Shown in pieces: positions 9,901 through 18,044 of a stretch of 64,000 nt of DNA (position 1 is the stretch's first letter; each line of letters opens with the position of its first letter). The notes under the pieces were generated by a model that ran no database searches, was not told the DNA's origin, and saw nothing but the letters and a program-made list of their open reading frames with translations. Source of the stretch: Thiotrichales bacterium (GTDB taxonomy: Bacteria > Pseudomonadota > Gammaproteobacteria > Beggiatoales > Beggiatoaceae). The position numbers and the translations under genes were made by a program. The DNA lies in assembly GCA_016745035.1 (NCBI GenBank), contig JADGDE010000001.1, positions 906,507 through 970,506 of the forward strand, in the 5' to 3' direction.

Positions 9901-10565
9901 ACGCTGAAGATGAAAACGGTAATTTAATTGCGTGGAATAAATATGCGGAACATATTACCGGTTATAGTGCCAAAGATGTGATCAATAACCCGCAAGCCCA
10001 TGAGTTGCTATATCCACAAAATTTTGTAGAAAATAACAGTCCAGACGATACGTATAGCCAATCACCTCTACAGCATAAAGATGGCTCTGAACACATGGTG
10101 CATTGGGTCAATTTAAGTCAACAATATCCGATTGAAGGCTGGCATACATGGAAACTGGGCTTAAACTTATCGGCTGATGTGCATCATGATAATTTGCTGC
10201 TGGATAATATGGAAAGCGCACTGTTTCGCTATATCTTTACCAGCACTAAACAGTTGGGCATTTATATTACTGACGATAGAGGGCGTTTTGTCAAACTCAA
10301 TAAAGCCTATGCCGATATGTATGGTTACCAAATCGATGAATTATTAAATCAACGCTTTACCCTATTAATGCCTCGTGAACAACAAGATGAGGCCATTCGG
10401 CGTTATTTCAGTTTTCTTATCAGTAATCAAGCACCCCGGTATCAGAAACGTCCCGAACAACATCATCGCTCAGGGCGACCATTTTCCATCGGTGTGCTAG
10501 AACATCGAATTGTGCTCGCTGAGGGAAAACGTTTTGTGATTGGGTTTGTCATTACTGAGAGCTAG
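6915..10565 (+). CDS. Multi-PAS protein (about ten PAS domains) with no recognisable output domain
   Basis: 1216 residues made almost entirely of successive PAS/PAC units. By eye they run at about 8-120, 125-245, 258-375, 382-495, 500-620, 625-745, 747-860, 865-970, 980-1085 and 1098-1212. Typical PAC endings recur ('GMDISERE', 'MHTDVTEQ', 'LRDITERR', 'GIDTTERE', 'MHDISERK'), and so do 'N.A...YGY' cores. Unlike most multi-PAS proteins there is no HisKA/HATPase, GGDEF, EAL or receiver after the last PAS; the frame ends in 'VIGFVITES' and stops. The next gene is glmS, so no output domain was split off in the following frame. No membrane segment is visible. It may be a cytosolic ligand-binding scaffold or a partner of a separate kinase. 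Confidence 0.9.
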   Translation: MASSFQAHHSRFFWRSTALFAVLDSELCFREINNAWEKLLNLSNAQLLARNFKHFIHNDDRPQAAYNLEQLIDNGLATHFACRFQHRNGSYRHILWEITAVASQEHEFYLVGMDISERERPSVADEILSVLHDGVVLQYANGTIGACNTGAERIIGLSVDNMIGWVLIDPDWQLLKEDGTPFPQEAHPAIRTLRTGKPYNDVIIGIEKNDNSLLWLRMNTYPLWRDEMTPYAVVMSFSDITLQKETEQKLRQQQSSDAQIYRVDGGELWQWDVISNGISFSDSWKAMLGYEPQELNDHLDSWHQRVHPMDYKQLKSDIRRHLEGDSEQIDNTHRLQHRNGRYLWIHCHAKASFDKNEKATVVVGMHTDVTEQQEKQREGKYNELKYQQLMDAETQAVILITVDSERIIEVNKACAQMYGYSKEALLEMRYQQLSAQSEKGFFFKQRQRNSYRRHHKRQDGSVFSVKMTVSPFYLEGKDLWLLLIEDVSEYQQTENALWESQSKYRQLFEAASNATIVFDTNTQQIFDVNNVAVEMYGYHKDEWFSLTVYDLSAESVKSRALLYTGKRRQTIPLRWHRKKDGSVFPVEITTGSSYLFQGRSLVCATLRDITERRAAEEALRSERDFSQTLVETSPTFFFAMNPDGSIRMVNKAMLSSLEYALDEILDKDFLHCLVPEAEKNHMRIAFDELVKTLEPQIIHSEVMGKAGEVHQVEWHSRAVMNIDGEPDYIFAVGIDTTEREEVQKDLHLFKTIIEESAEAINIKDVNGKLVYVNPAYKNLVRHVEAGADKQINYTENSLQIIAAEQMPALKAGKGWTGELDIHSALGDDFPIWQRTDAIRDNTGNILFIFELMHDISERKRMWETLRAQWQQYQLIFNNIPVMVWHRDKNNKLLNANQQATNALKGMETVHDFYTENQTVLKTGVPQIGETELYLPALGGNRKLRVGHIPCHHVEQGFDSVIVYAIDISDCHSGSSQSTATDQSLRHFILQLPLLVHAEDENGNLIAWNKYAEHITGYSAKDVINNPQAHELLYPQNFVENNSPDDTYSQSPLQHKDGSEHMVHWVNLSQQYPIEGWHTWKLGLNLSADVHHDNLLLDNMESALFRYIFTSTKQLGIYITDDRGRFVKLNKAYADMYGYQIDELLNQRFTLLMPREQQDEAIRRYFSFLISNQAPRYQKRPEQHHRSGRPFSIGVLEHRIVLAEGKRFVIGFVITES

Positions 10566-10607
10566 TTTTTAGCTAGCAAAAATACGTATGATTAAAGTGG
10601 GTGCAAT

Positions 10608-12437
10608 ATGTGTGGCATTGTTGGAGCCGTTGCTGAACGGAATGTGGTGGCAATTTTATTGGCAGGCTTGCAACGCCTTGCTTATCGCGGTTATGACTCA
10701 GCGGGTTTAGCCGTCAGTGGTGAAGCCTTAGAACGTCGTCGTGTTGAAGGTAAAGTCGAGCGCTTAGCTGAACTGTTGGCTGAGCGTCCTTTGCGTGGAC
10801 AAACGGGCATTGCCCACACACGCTGGGCAACCCACGGGGTCCCAAGTAAAAATAATGCCCATCCACATTGGTCTGAGGGCGATATTGCCCTTGTCCATAA
10901 TGGCATCATTGAAAACCACGAAGCGCTGCGCCAATCTCTCAGTGAGCAAGGCTATGTGTTTAATTCTGACACCGATACCGAAGTCATTGTTCATTTAATT
11001 CATCGTTATTATCAACAAACCCAGGATCTGCTCAGCGCCGTACAAGAGAGCCTCAAAGATTTAGAAGGTGCGTATGCCTTGGCGATTATTTGTCGGCAAG
11101 AGCCAGAACGTTTAATTGCGGCAAGACGCGGTAGCCCACTGGTACTTGGACTGGGGATTGATGAGCATTTTATTGCTTCAGATGCCAGTGCCTTATTACC
11201 TGTTACCCAGCGTTTTATTTATTTAGAAGAAGGCGATGTGGTGGCGATGCAACGCCAACAAGCTGATATTTATGATGCGGATGGCAAACGGGTTGAACGC
11301 GAGGTGCATACCAGCGAACTGCAAGCGGATGCGGTTGAGCGCGGTGAGTATCGTCATTATATGCTCAAAGAAATTTTTGAACAGCCCAGTGCGCTAGCCG
11401 CCACTTTAGAAGGGCGTTTACAAGGACAATGCATCGACCCAGACTTATTGGGCGAGGGTTCAGCTGAATTACTTAAAGGCATTAAAGCGGTGCAAATTGT
11501 CGCTTGTGGCACCAGTTATTATGCCGGATTGGTTGCGAGCTATTGGCTTGAATCTTTAGCACATATTCCCTGCCATGTTGAAGTGGCGAGTGAATTTCGT
11601 TACCGCGAGCCATTGGCATCGCCGGATACCTTGTTTATCACCATCTCCCAGTCAGGTGAAACCGCCGATACGCTGGCCGCTTTGGAATACGCCAAAACGT
11701 TGGGCTTTGATAATACCTTAAGCATTTGTAATGTGGCTGAAAGCGCCTTAGTGCGCGCCTCAGATTGGGCGCTGATGACGCACGCAGGACCTGAAATCGG
11801 TGTCGCCTCAACCAAGGCGTTTACCACCCAACTTTTAGTTTTATTACTGCTATCCACTGTGGTCGGACGCTTACAAGGGCGTTTAAGTGCTGACAAAGAA
11901 ACCGACATTGTCCAAGCATTGCGCAAACTACCGCATGATTGCGAGCGGATGCTTGAACAACACCAAGCCGTTACCGAACTGGCACAAACCTTTGCTGACA
12001 AGCAAAATGCCTTGTTTTTAGGACGTGGGGTACATTATCCCATTGCCAAAGAAGGCGCACTTAAACTCAAAGAAATTTCCTATATCCATGCTGAGGCGTA
12101 CCCCGCCGGAGAACTCAAGCATGGTCCTTTAGCCTTGATTGATGCTGATATGCCCGTAGTGGCGGTCGCACCCAACGATCATTTACAAGAAAAACTCAAA
12201 TCAAACCTGCAAGAAGTCCAAGCCCGGGGCGGACAATTATTGATTTTCACCGATCATAAAGCCTCGATGCCCAGTTCCGATTATGTCACCGTCATCGAAG
12301 TCGGCGCGGTCAATAATATCAGCTCGCCGATTTTATACACCCTGCCTTTACAATTGCTTGCCTATGAAGCTGCCTTGATTAAAGGCACGGATGTGGATCA
12401 GCCGCGTAATTTAGCTAAAGCGGTGACGGTCGAATAA
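10608..12437 (+). CDS. glmS: Glutamine-fructose-6-phosphate aminotransferase (isomerizing) GlmS
   Basis: Makes glucosamine-6-phosphate from fructose-6-phosphate and glutamine, the first step to UDP-GlcNAc. The protein starts 'MCGIVGAV', giving the N-terminal catalytic Cys after Met removal. The glutaminase domain spans about residues 2-240 ('HTRWATHG', 'HNGIIEN'). Two SIS isomerase domains follow ('ACGTSYYAG', 'ISQSGETADT', 'GRGVHYPIAKEGALKLKE'), and the C-terminus 'PRNLAKAVTVE' is canonical. Its 609 residues are full length. No glmS ribozyme or obvious leader structure is seen in the 42-bp upstream gap. glmU, also needed for UDP-GlcNAc, lies at 36.4-37.7 kb. Confidence 0.97.
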   Translation: MCGIVGAVAERNVVAILLAGLQRLAYRGYDSAGLAVSGEALERRRVEGKVERLAELLAERPLRGQTGIAHTRWATHGVPSKNNAHPHWSEGDIALVHNGIIENHEALRQSLSEQGYVFNSDTDTEVIVHLIHRYYQQTQDLLSAVQESLKDLEGAYALAIICRQEPERLIAARRGSPLVLGLGIDEHFIASDASALLPVTQRFIYLEEGDVVAMQRQQADIYDADGKRVEREVHTSELQADAVERGEYRHYMLKEIFEQPSALAATLEGRLQGQCIDPDLLGEGSAELLKGIKAVQIVACGTSYYAGLVASYWLESLAHIPCHVEVASEFRYREPLASPDTLFITISQSGETADTLAALEYAKTLGFDNTLSICNVAESALVRASDWALMTHAGPEIGVASTKAFTTQLLVLLLLSTVVGRLQGRLSADKETDIVQALRKLPHDCERMLEQHQAVTELAQTFADKQNALFLGRGVHYPIAKEGALKLKEISYIHAEAYPAGELKHGPLALIDADMPVVAVAPNDHLQEKLKSNLQEVQARGGQLLIFTDHKASMPSSDYVTVIEVGAVNNISSPILYTLPLQLLAYEAALIKGTDVDQPRNLAKAVTVE

Positions 12438-12466
12438 GGCTCAATCATCACAGAAGAGATCAATAA

Positions 12467-13120
12467 ATGGCAGACGAAAATCTCGAATATGATAGAATTG
12501 GGCTCGAAGATCAGATGATCGGTTTGTACCGTAATATCTTCACCATGTTAGCAACCACAGAAGGCGTGAGTATTCAATTTATTAGCTCACGTCCCGATGA
12601 GGGCAGTTCCACCCTTATTCGTGCTTTTGCCAATGTAGCAGCGATGAAATTAGATAAGACCGTCTTACTGATTGATGCTGATCCCAAAGGCAGCCAATGC
12701 GAATATTTTGATATTGAGCCGCATTATAGCTGGAAAGAAGTGATTCTTGGTGGCAAACCGATGGGAGAGGCACTATATCAAGTTGGGCGCTCAAGTCTAT
12801 ACGTGAGCCAAATGGCACGAAGTGCTGATGATTTAACTCAAATTGTCCATGTACAACGTACTAAGGCACTATTGCAAGCACTCAAACAAGACTTTGATTT
12901 AGTGTTATTGGATCCGCCTCCAGGGACAGTATCGGCCGATGGTCTGACTTTATCGCATAAAGTCGATGGGGTGATTATTGTGGTTGAGGCAGAAAAAACC
13001 CGCTGGCAAATTGCCCATAGCACTAAAGAAAAAATAGAAATGCGTGGCGGTGAAATTCTTGGGGTTATCTTAAATAATCGGCGTTATTATATCCCTAAAT
13101 TTATTTACGATCGTATGTAA
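12467..13120 (+). CDS. CpsD/BY-kinase-like ATPase for exopolysaccharide synthesis, Walker A lysine missing
   Basis: 217 residues resembling the cytoplasmic tyrosine-kinase-type partner of polysaccharide co-polymerases. 'FISSRPDEGSSTLIRAFA' is in the Walker A position, but the usual Lys of GxGKST is Ser. The extended Walker A' 'VLLIDADPKG' and the Walker B-like 'LVLLDPPPG' are present. No Tyr-rich C-terminal cluster is visible (the end is 'YYIPKFIYDRM'), so autophosphorylation is uncertain. It is followed by a sugar transferase and a sugar dehydrogenase, which supports a surface-polysaccharide role. AGAAGAG upstream of ATG 12467 fits a ribosome binding site. Confidence 0.75.
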   Translation: MADENLEYDRIGLEDQMIGLYRNIFTMLATTEGVSIQFISSRPDEGSSTLIRAFANVAAMKLDKTVLLIDADPKGSQCEYFDIEPHYSWKEVILGGKPMGEALYQVGRSSLYVSQMARSADDLTQIVHVQRTKALLQALKQDFDLVLLDPPPGTVSADGLTLSHKVDGVIIVVEAEKTRWQIAHSTKEKIEMRGGEILGVILNNRRYYIPKFIYDRM

Positions 13121-13184
13121 ACATCACAGTTGGCATCGGCATAACTTTTAATCGCCTGAGTCACAGACAAAGGAGTCCTAAATT

Positions 13185-14387
13185 TTGGCAGGTTTCCACT
13201 TGACCCGCTATTGGCGGCGTATTAACCCATTTGCACAAGTACGTTTAGCCGAGCATGAAGAACATATTTATAATCAAAAAACCTTTCATATTGCCATTCA
13301 GCGCGAACGAGCGCGTTCTGATCGAACGGGTAATGGTTTTTCCTTGGTGTTATTTCATGTGGGGAGTGATCACGGAGTCAACAGCCTTGCAGGCAATTTG
13401 ATTGAAATTTTAGTTAACCGCTTACGCTGTACGGATGAATTAGGCTGGTTCGATCAAAATCAAATTGGGGTTTTACTCTTTGACACCACCACCGAAAAAG
13501 GCGTACAACGTTTTGTCTCTTATCTTAAAGATGCCAACGAAAAAGCCCAACATCACGACTTGGATTTCCCTGATTACAAGGTTTATGTCTATCCAGACGA
13601 TTGGAAGGGTAAACAACCTGAAACCCCTGAAGATAACGATGTCGATGAAAAGGATTTAGCCCAGCAGCATATGGATAGTTTTGCTATGCCGCCGGAACAA
13701 ATCACACTGAACTTTCGTAATATCATGCCTTGGTGGAAGCGACCTTTAGACATTTTTGGAGCCAGTATCGGCATTTTAGTCCTAACGCCTTTATTTTTTA
13801 TTGTTGCCTTATACATCAAAATCATTTCCCCTAACGGTCCGGTTTTTTTTAAACAAGAACGTATCGGTTTAAGCGGCAGGCCCTTTACGATGTGGAAATT
13901 GCGCACCATGAAACCGAATATTGATTCCAGCGCTCACAAAGCCTACCTTGCCAGCTTAATTCATGCTGAGGAAGATGTACCGATGACCAAAAATAATGAC
14001 AAATCGCAGTTTTTATTTTTTGGACGGGTGTTACGCAAGTCTTGCGTTGATGAATTGCCGCAATTGATTAATGTTTTCAAAGGTGAAATGAGCATGGTCG
14101 GGCCACGCCCGCCCGTGGCATATGAAGTCGAAGAATATGAAAAATGGCATCATAGCCGCTTTGATACCCTGCCGGGTATGACAGGGCTTTGGCAAGTTAG
14201 CGGTAAAAACCGTTTATCATTTAACCAAATGATTCGTCTTGATATTCGTTATGGTCGCCATTTAAGTTTTTGGCAGGAAATTTGGATTTTACTTTGGACA
14301 CCGGTGGCGATTCTTGGACAAATTAAAGACAGTTTTACTAAAAGAATTCCACGTTATTGGCAAAAAATAAAGGATAAACTCTCATGA
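13185..14387 (+). CDS. Polyprenyl-phosphate sugar-1-phosphate transferase with N-terminal GGDEF-like domain
   Basis: The C-terminal half (about 180-400) is a bacterial sugar transferase that loads the first sugar phosphate onto undecaprenyl phosphate. It has a hydrophobic segment 'FGASIGILVLTPLFFIVALY', 'FFKQERIGLSGRPFTMWKLR', 'DELPQLINVFKGEMSMVGPRP', and the final 'LPGMTGLWQVSGKN'. The first 140 residues have the pattern of a degenerate nucleotidyl-cyclase (GGDEF-like) fold ('FSLVLFHVG', 'RLRCTDELGWFDQNQIGVLLFD') with no GGDEF motif, so they may bind rather than make a nucleotide signal. The start is TTG at 13185, with AGGAG nine bases upstream. The stop overlaps the next start (ATGA), indicating coupled translation. 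Confidence 0.85.
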   Translation: MAGFHLTRYWRRINPFAQVRLAEHEEHIYNQKTFHIAIQRERARSDRTGNGFSLVLFHVGSDHGVNSLAGNLIEILVNRLRCTDELGWFDQNQIGVLLFDTTTEKGVQRFVSYLKDANEKAQHHDLDFPDYKVYVYPDDWKGKQPETPEDNDVDEKDLAQQHMDSFAMPPEQITLNFRNIMPWWKRPLDIFGASIGILVLTPLFFIVALYIKIISPNGPVFFKQERIGLSGRPFTMWKLRTMKPNIDSSAHKAYLASLIHAEEDVPMTKNNDKSQFLFFGRVLRKSCVDELPQLINVFKGEMSMVGPRPPVAYEVEEYEKWHHSRFDTLPGMTGLWQVSGKNRLSFNQMIRLDIRYGRHLSFWQEIWILLWTPVAILGQIKDSFTKRIPRYWQKIKDKLS

Positions 14388-15403
14388 TCAATGTTGCTGT
14401 TGCAGGTTGTGGCTACTGGGGGCCTAATTTAATTCGGAACTTTAACGGTTTAGGCGATTGCTGTATGAAAATCGCCTGTGATCCCAGTACCGAACGCCTC
14501 GGGCATATTCAAAATCTTTACCCGAGTATAGAGACCGAAACGGACTATGATAAGGTGGTCAACAACCCCGATATTGACGCGGTCATTATCGCAACCCCGG
14601 TGCGTTTTCACTTCGAGATGGCGAAAAAAAGCCTCGAAGCGGGCAAACACACCATGATCGAAAAGCCCATGACCGCCTCGGTGGAAGAAGCGAAAATTCT
14701 GCGAGAGATTGCTGAGAAAAACAAACTCACCTTGATGGTTGGACACACCTTTATTTACTCTACCCCGGTGCGAAAAATTAAAGAGCTCATCAATGACAAA
14801 GACACCTTTGGTGACATGCTCTATGTTGGTTGTCGGCGTTTAAATTTAGGGCTGTTTCAAAAAGATATTAATGTGATTTGGGATCTCGCGCCACATGACT
14901 TATCCATTATTCTCTATACCCTGGGTGATAACCTTGAATCGGTCAACTGCCAAGGTAAAGCCCATATGGATCCGAATATTGAAGATGTCTGTAACCTATC
15001 ACTCAACTTCAAAGGCCCGGGTTTTGCCACGGTACAAAGTAGTTGGCTAGATCCAAACAAAGTCCGCGAAATCACTTTTGTTGGCAGCAAACAAATGCTG
15101 GTTTATGATGATTTAGAACCGATGGAAAAAATCAAAATCTACGACAAACACGTCGATAGCCCACCACATTATGACACCTTTGCCGAATTCCAATACTCTT
15201 ATCATTATGGCGATATGTACGCGCCTTATTTGCAATTGGTTGAGCCACTAAAAACTGAATGCCAGCATTTTCTCGATTGCATTAACAGCGGAGAAGAGCC
15301 AATTACGGGCGCAACAGCAGGCTTGCGTGTGGTGCAAATTTTAGAAGCGGCGAATAAATCCCTGAAACAACAAGGGGCTGCGGTTGAAATCGAGGCAGAA
15401 TAA
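14384..15403 (+). CDS. Gfo/Idh/MocA-family NAD(P)-dependent sugar dehydrogenase
   Basis: 339 residues. The Rossmann motif 'VAVAGCGYWGPNLIRNF' is at the N-terminus. 'IEKPMTASVEEA' carries the EKP motif with the catalytic Lys, and 'WDLAPHDLSIILYTLG' holds the usual His of the C-terminal domain. Members adjacent to polysaccharide genes often oxidise UDP-sugars (for example at C3 of UDP-GlcNAcA). The substrate here is not determined. The start overlaps the sugar-transferase stop by four bases. Convergent with mazG 33 bp downstream, with a shared hairpin terminator. Confidence 0.85.
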   Translation: MINVAVAGCGYWGPNLIRNFNGLGDCCMKIACDPSTERLGHIQNLYPSIETETDYDKVVNNPDIDAVIIATPVRFHFEMAKKSLEAGKHTMIEKPMTASVEEAKILREIAEKNKLTLMVGHTFIYSTPVRKIKELINDKDTFGDMLYVGCRRLNLGLFQKDINVIWDLAPHDLSIILYTLGDNLESVNCQGKAHMDPNIEDVCNLSLNFKGPGFATVQSSWLDPNKVREITFVGSKQMLVYDDLEPMEKIKIYDKHVDSPPHYDTFAEFQYSYHYGDMYAPYLQLVEPLKTECQHFLDCINSGEEPITGATAGLRVVQILEAANKSLKQQGAAVEIEAE

Positions 15404-15413
15404 GGCCTAACTT

Positions 15414-15440
15414 AAGGCGGGGTTTGCGCCCTGCCTTATT
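15414..15440. terminator. Bidirectional hairpin terminator between the Gfo/Idh gene and mazG
   Basis: A stem of nine pairs (AAGGCGGGG 15414-15422 with CCCTGCCTT 15429-15437, one G-T pair) and a six-base loop, followed on the plus strand by ATTCTTG. It overlaps the mazG stop codon and lies between convergent genes, so it can serve both. The T-runs are weak. Confidence 0.55.
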
Positions 15441-16257
15441 CTTGTTGTTTAACTTTTTGCCAATAAATTTCCAAACTTTCGCTATCCAGCGTGCTGATGT
15501 GATGCTTATCGGCATGGATTAAATCTTCCACTGCTTGAAAACGGCGAATAAATTTGCGATTGGTTTGCTCTAGGGCTTGTTCGGGATTGATGCCGATAAA
15601 ACGGGCATAATTAACTAAAGAAAACAAAATATCGCCAAATTCGGCTTGTGCCTCTTTTGGATTGCTTAGGCTATCATCGGCATTGACATGGGCTTTAAAT
15701 TCGTCAATTTCTTCTTCAATTTTGGCAAACACATCGCTGGATTGTTGCCAATCAAAACCAACTCCGCTAACCTTTTGCTGAATCCGCCACGCTTTTATCA
15801 AAGCTGGTAATGCCGTGGGCACGCCGGCTAAAACGCTCGGTGGGCTATCGCTTTGGGGCTGCTCTTTGAGTTTTTGTTTTTCCCAGTTCGCTTGTACTTC
15901 AGCAGCACTTATATCCGCTTTATTATCTGCAAATACATGCGGATGGCGTTGAATCAGTTTATCGCACAAGCCATTGAGCACAGCGTTAATATCAAACAAA
16001 GATTGTTCGGCGGCAATATGGCTATAAAACACCACATGCAACAGCACATCGCCCAATTCCTTTTGTACCGCCTGCGCATCATTTTTTTGCAGGGCATCGG
16101 CTAGCTCATAGACTTCTTCAATGCTCAGTTGTTGCAACGATGCCCATGTTTGCGCTTTATCCCACGGACAACCAAGGCGCAAGGCTTGCATGACTTCGAG
16201 CAAGCGTTGCCAAGATTGACAAAAACGCGGATCGCTTAAATCGTATTCATAGGGCAT
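15436..16257 (-). CDS. mazG: Nucleoside triphosphate pyrophosphohydrolase MazG
   Basis: 273 residues with the tandem MazG domains of the house-cleaning enzyme that hydrolyses NTPs to NMP and pyrophosphate. The first domain has 'LRLGCPWDKAQTWASL', 'EEVYELADAL' and 'ELGDVLLHVVFYSHIA'. The second has 'VGFDWQQSSDVFAKIEEEIDEFK' split by normal spacing and 'EFGDILFSLVNYARFIG'. The Glu/Asp metal-binding EExxE...ExxD pattern is intact in both. It has normal length for gammaproteobacterial MazG. A MITE-like copy lies immediately upstream of its start, so its promoter region is taken up by the repeat. Confidence 0.95.
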   Translation of the reverse strand: MPYEYDLSDPRFCQSWQRLLEVMQALRLGCPWDKAQTWASLQQLSIEEVYELADALQKNDAQAVQKELGDVLLHVVFYSHIAAEQSLFDINAVLNGLCDKLIQRHPHVFADNKADISAAEVQANWEKQKLKEQPQSDSPPSVLAGVPTALPALIKAWRIQQKVSGVGFDWQQSSDVFAKIEEEIDEFKAHVNADDSLSNPKEAQAEFGDILFSLVNYARFIGINPEQALEQTNRKFIRRFQAVEDLIHADKHHISTLDSESLEIYWQKVKQQE

Positions 16258-16261
16258 CGTT

Positions 16262-16388
16262 GCTATCCTACTAGATTATTTGACTAGGCAGTATATAGTG
16301 GTTTTCCACCTGCCTAGTGCTATTTAGCCGTGAAGCAATGGCGGTTTTTTTACCTTTTGGGGTATTGAGAAGCCTTTGCGTAACACAC
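16262..16388 (+). repeat. MITE-like dispersed repeat, copy C
   Basis: Shares with copies A and B the blocks CCACCTGCC, AGCCGTG, CAATGGCGGTTTTTTT, ACCTTTTGGGGTA and AGAAGCCTTTGCGTAACA. It has an additional hairpin at its left end (CTAGGCAG ... CTGCCTAG, about 16284-16319). The left terminal inverted repeat is eroded. It fills the gap between mazG and moaB, both on the minus strand. Confidence 0.65.
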
Positions 16389-16390
16389 AA

Positions 16391-16891
16391 TTATTTCATC
16401 AAGGGCATGACTTCAACCAAGTTACAGGGCTGATGTTCACTGTTGAGTTGGTGAACAATGATATTATCCCAGCCATCTTTACAAGCACCCGTAGAACCTG
16501 GCAGACAAAAAATCACTGTGGCATTAGCCACCCCTGCCAAGGCGCGGGATTGTATCGTCGAGGTTTTGATAATATTATAAGAAACCCAACGGAACACTTC
16601 GCCAAAACCTTCGATTTCTTTATCAAATAAGGGACGCACGGCTTCAGGAGTAATATCACGCTTGGTCAGCCCTGTGCCACCCGTGCTAACGATATACTCG
16701 ACTTCGTCACTGGCAATCCAGCGTGATAGTAATTCCCGGATTTGGTATTTGTTATCGGGCAAGATACATTTTTCCACCAGTTTATGCCCAGCCGCTTCAA
16801 TGCGCTCTAATAATAATTGCCCCGAGGTGTCGGTTTCTTCGTTACGGGTATCTGAAACGGTAAGCACTGCGATATTGACCGATTTTGCCAT
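16391..16891 (-). CDS. moaB: Molybdenum cofactor biosynthesis protein MoaB/MogA-type
   Basis: 166 residues of the MoaB/Mog fold that binds molybdopterin and, in Mog homologues, adenylylates it. 'VLTVSDTR' opens the domain. 'IVSTGGTGLTKRDITPEA' is the diagnostic GGTG/RD motif, and 'FCLPGSTGACKDGW' is the second binding loop. A GGAG ribosome binding site lies upstream of ATG 16891. It is divergent from a CobW-family gene. The window encodes two molybdoenzymes (21-25 kb and 47-49.6 kb) that need this cofactor. Confidence 0.93.
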   Translation of the reverse strand: MAKSVNIAVLTVSDTRNEETDTSGQLLLERIEAAGHKLVEKCILPDNKYQIRELLSRWIASDEVEYIVSTGGTGLTKRDITPEAVRPLFDKEIEGFGEVFRWVSYNIIKTSTIQSRALAGVANATVIFCLPGSTGACKDGWDNIIVHQLNSEHQPCNLVEVMPLMK

Positions 16892-16976
16892 GCGGTTATG
16901 CTCCTACTTGAAAATAAAGACTAAGGAGACTCATAATAACCCGAACGCGCGCCAAGAAACACTAAAAGAGGTTCCT

Positions 16977-18044
16977 TTGTCTGAAAATATCTTATTTCCC
17001 ATGCACCAGCTCAGCCCAGCCCGCCCAACGGATAAAATTCCCTTGTATGTGCTCACAGGTTTTTTAGGCAGTGGTAAAACCACCTTACTCAATGGTTTAT
17101 TACAACAGGAGCAAATGCCTAAAACCGCGATTATTGTCAACGAATATGGACAAATACCCATTGATCATTTATTGGTAGAAAATCGCGATGAGTCGATGAC
17201 AGTGATTGCTGGTGGCTGTTTATGCTGTACCGTGCGCCATGATTTGCTCGAAGCTTTAGATACCTTATATCAGCGCCGAGATGATTTTGAGCAAATAATT
17301 ATCGAAACCAGTGGCATGGCCGACCCTGCCCCGATTTTGCGTACCTTACAAACACATCCGAATTATGAATTGCGACAAATGATCACGACCGTGGATGCCA
17401 ATAATGGCGTAGAACAATTGGCAGAACAAGATGAATCGGTACAACAAGCGGCGCTGGCAGGGCAACTGATTGTAACTAAAACCGCGCAAGTCAGCGAAGC
17501 TAAACTGGAGGCATTGCAAGCGAGCCTCAAACAACTCAACCCCGGTGCAGAATTCCATTATTCGCCTTCAGCAACACAGATTCCCAGTGCCAAAACCTTA
17601 TTAAAACCGCTTAACGATCAACATGAATTGAGCATCCTGCCTACATTAAATGATAGCGCCAGTGCCAAACACCGTTATATTCAAAGCTTTTGTTTAGAAC
17701 ACGAGCAGCCTTTATCGTGGCAGGTGTTGGAGCGTTGGATTCAGCAAATGACCCGTTTACGCGGGCGGGATTTACTGCGTGTTAAAGGCATTGCCTACAC
17801 CGAAGAAACCGATTTACCGGTCTTAATTCAAGGGGTGCAGCATATATTTCAAAAACCAGTGACCCTCGCCGCTTGGCCGCAGACACAACCTCGGACACAA
17901 ATTGTCTTTATTACCCGTAATCTGCCACTGAATTTGCTCAAGCAAAGTTTAGAAGTCCTCACCCAAAGTAAAACCCCTGCCGATGTTTGTGCGGCAGCTT
18001 TATTATTTTTGCAGGGAATGGATGCTGAAGCTAAGGCGCTTTAA
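16977..18044 (+). CDS. CobW/COG0523-family P-loop GTPase, altered NKxD motif
   Basis: About 355 residues, starting at TTG 16977 with AGAGG five bases upstream; ATG 17001 is the alternative. Walker A 'GFLGSGKTT' is at residues 28-36. The metal-binding CxCC motif 'GGCLCC' is at about 79-84, with 'ETSGMADPAPI' after it, and a C-terminal CobW_C-like domain follows. The base-recognition motif NKxD reads 'TKTA', so GTP specificity may be relaxed. The family delivers metals (Zn, Co, Ni) to target proteins. The target here is unknown. A frame extension upstream through moaB is open, but it runs antisense to that gene and is not credible. The 3' end overlaps the convergent FKBP-methyltransferase gene by 14 bp. 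Confidence 0.85.
   Translation: MSENILFPMHQLSPARPTDKIPLYVLTGFLGSGKTTLLNGLLQQEQMPKTAIIVNEYGQIPIDHLLVENRDESMTVIAGGCLCCTVRHDLLEALDTLYQRRDDFEQIIIETSGMADPAPILRTLQTHPNYELRQMITTVDANNGVEQLAEQDESVQQAALAGQLIVTKTAQVSEAKLEALQASLKQLNPGAEFHYSPSATQIPSAKTLLKPLNDQHELSILPTLNDSASAKHRYIQSFCLEHEQPLSWQVLERWIQQMTRLRGRDLLRVKGIAYTEETDLPVLIQGVQHIFQKPVTLAAWPQTQPRTQIVFITRNLPLNLLKQSLEVLTQSKTPADVCAAALLFLQGMDAEAKAL

Noticed and set aside
10561..10577. Short inverted repeat GCTAG...CTAGC at the stop of the PAS protein gene
   Set aside because: Only five base pairs, with the T-run inside the loop; too weak to call a terminator.
16662..16976. N-terminal extension of the CobW-family gene
   Set aside because: This part lies antisense over moaB and its translation has no family similarity. 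A TTG at 16977 with AGAGG is a better start.
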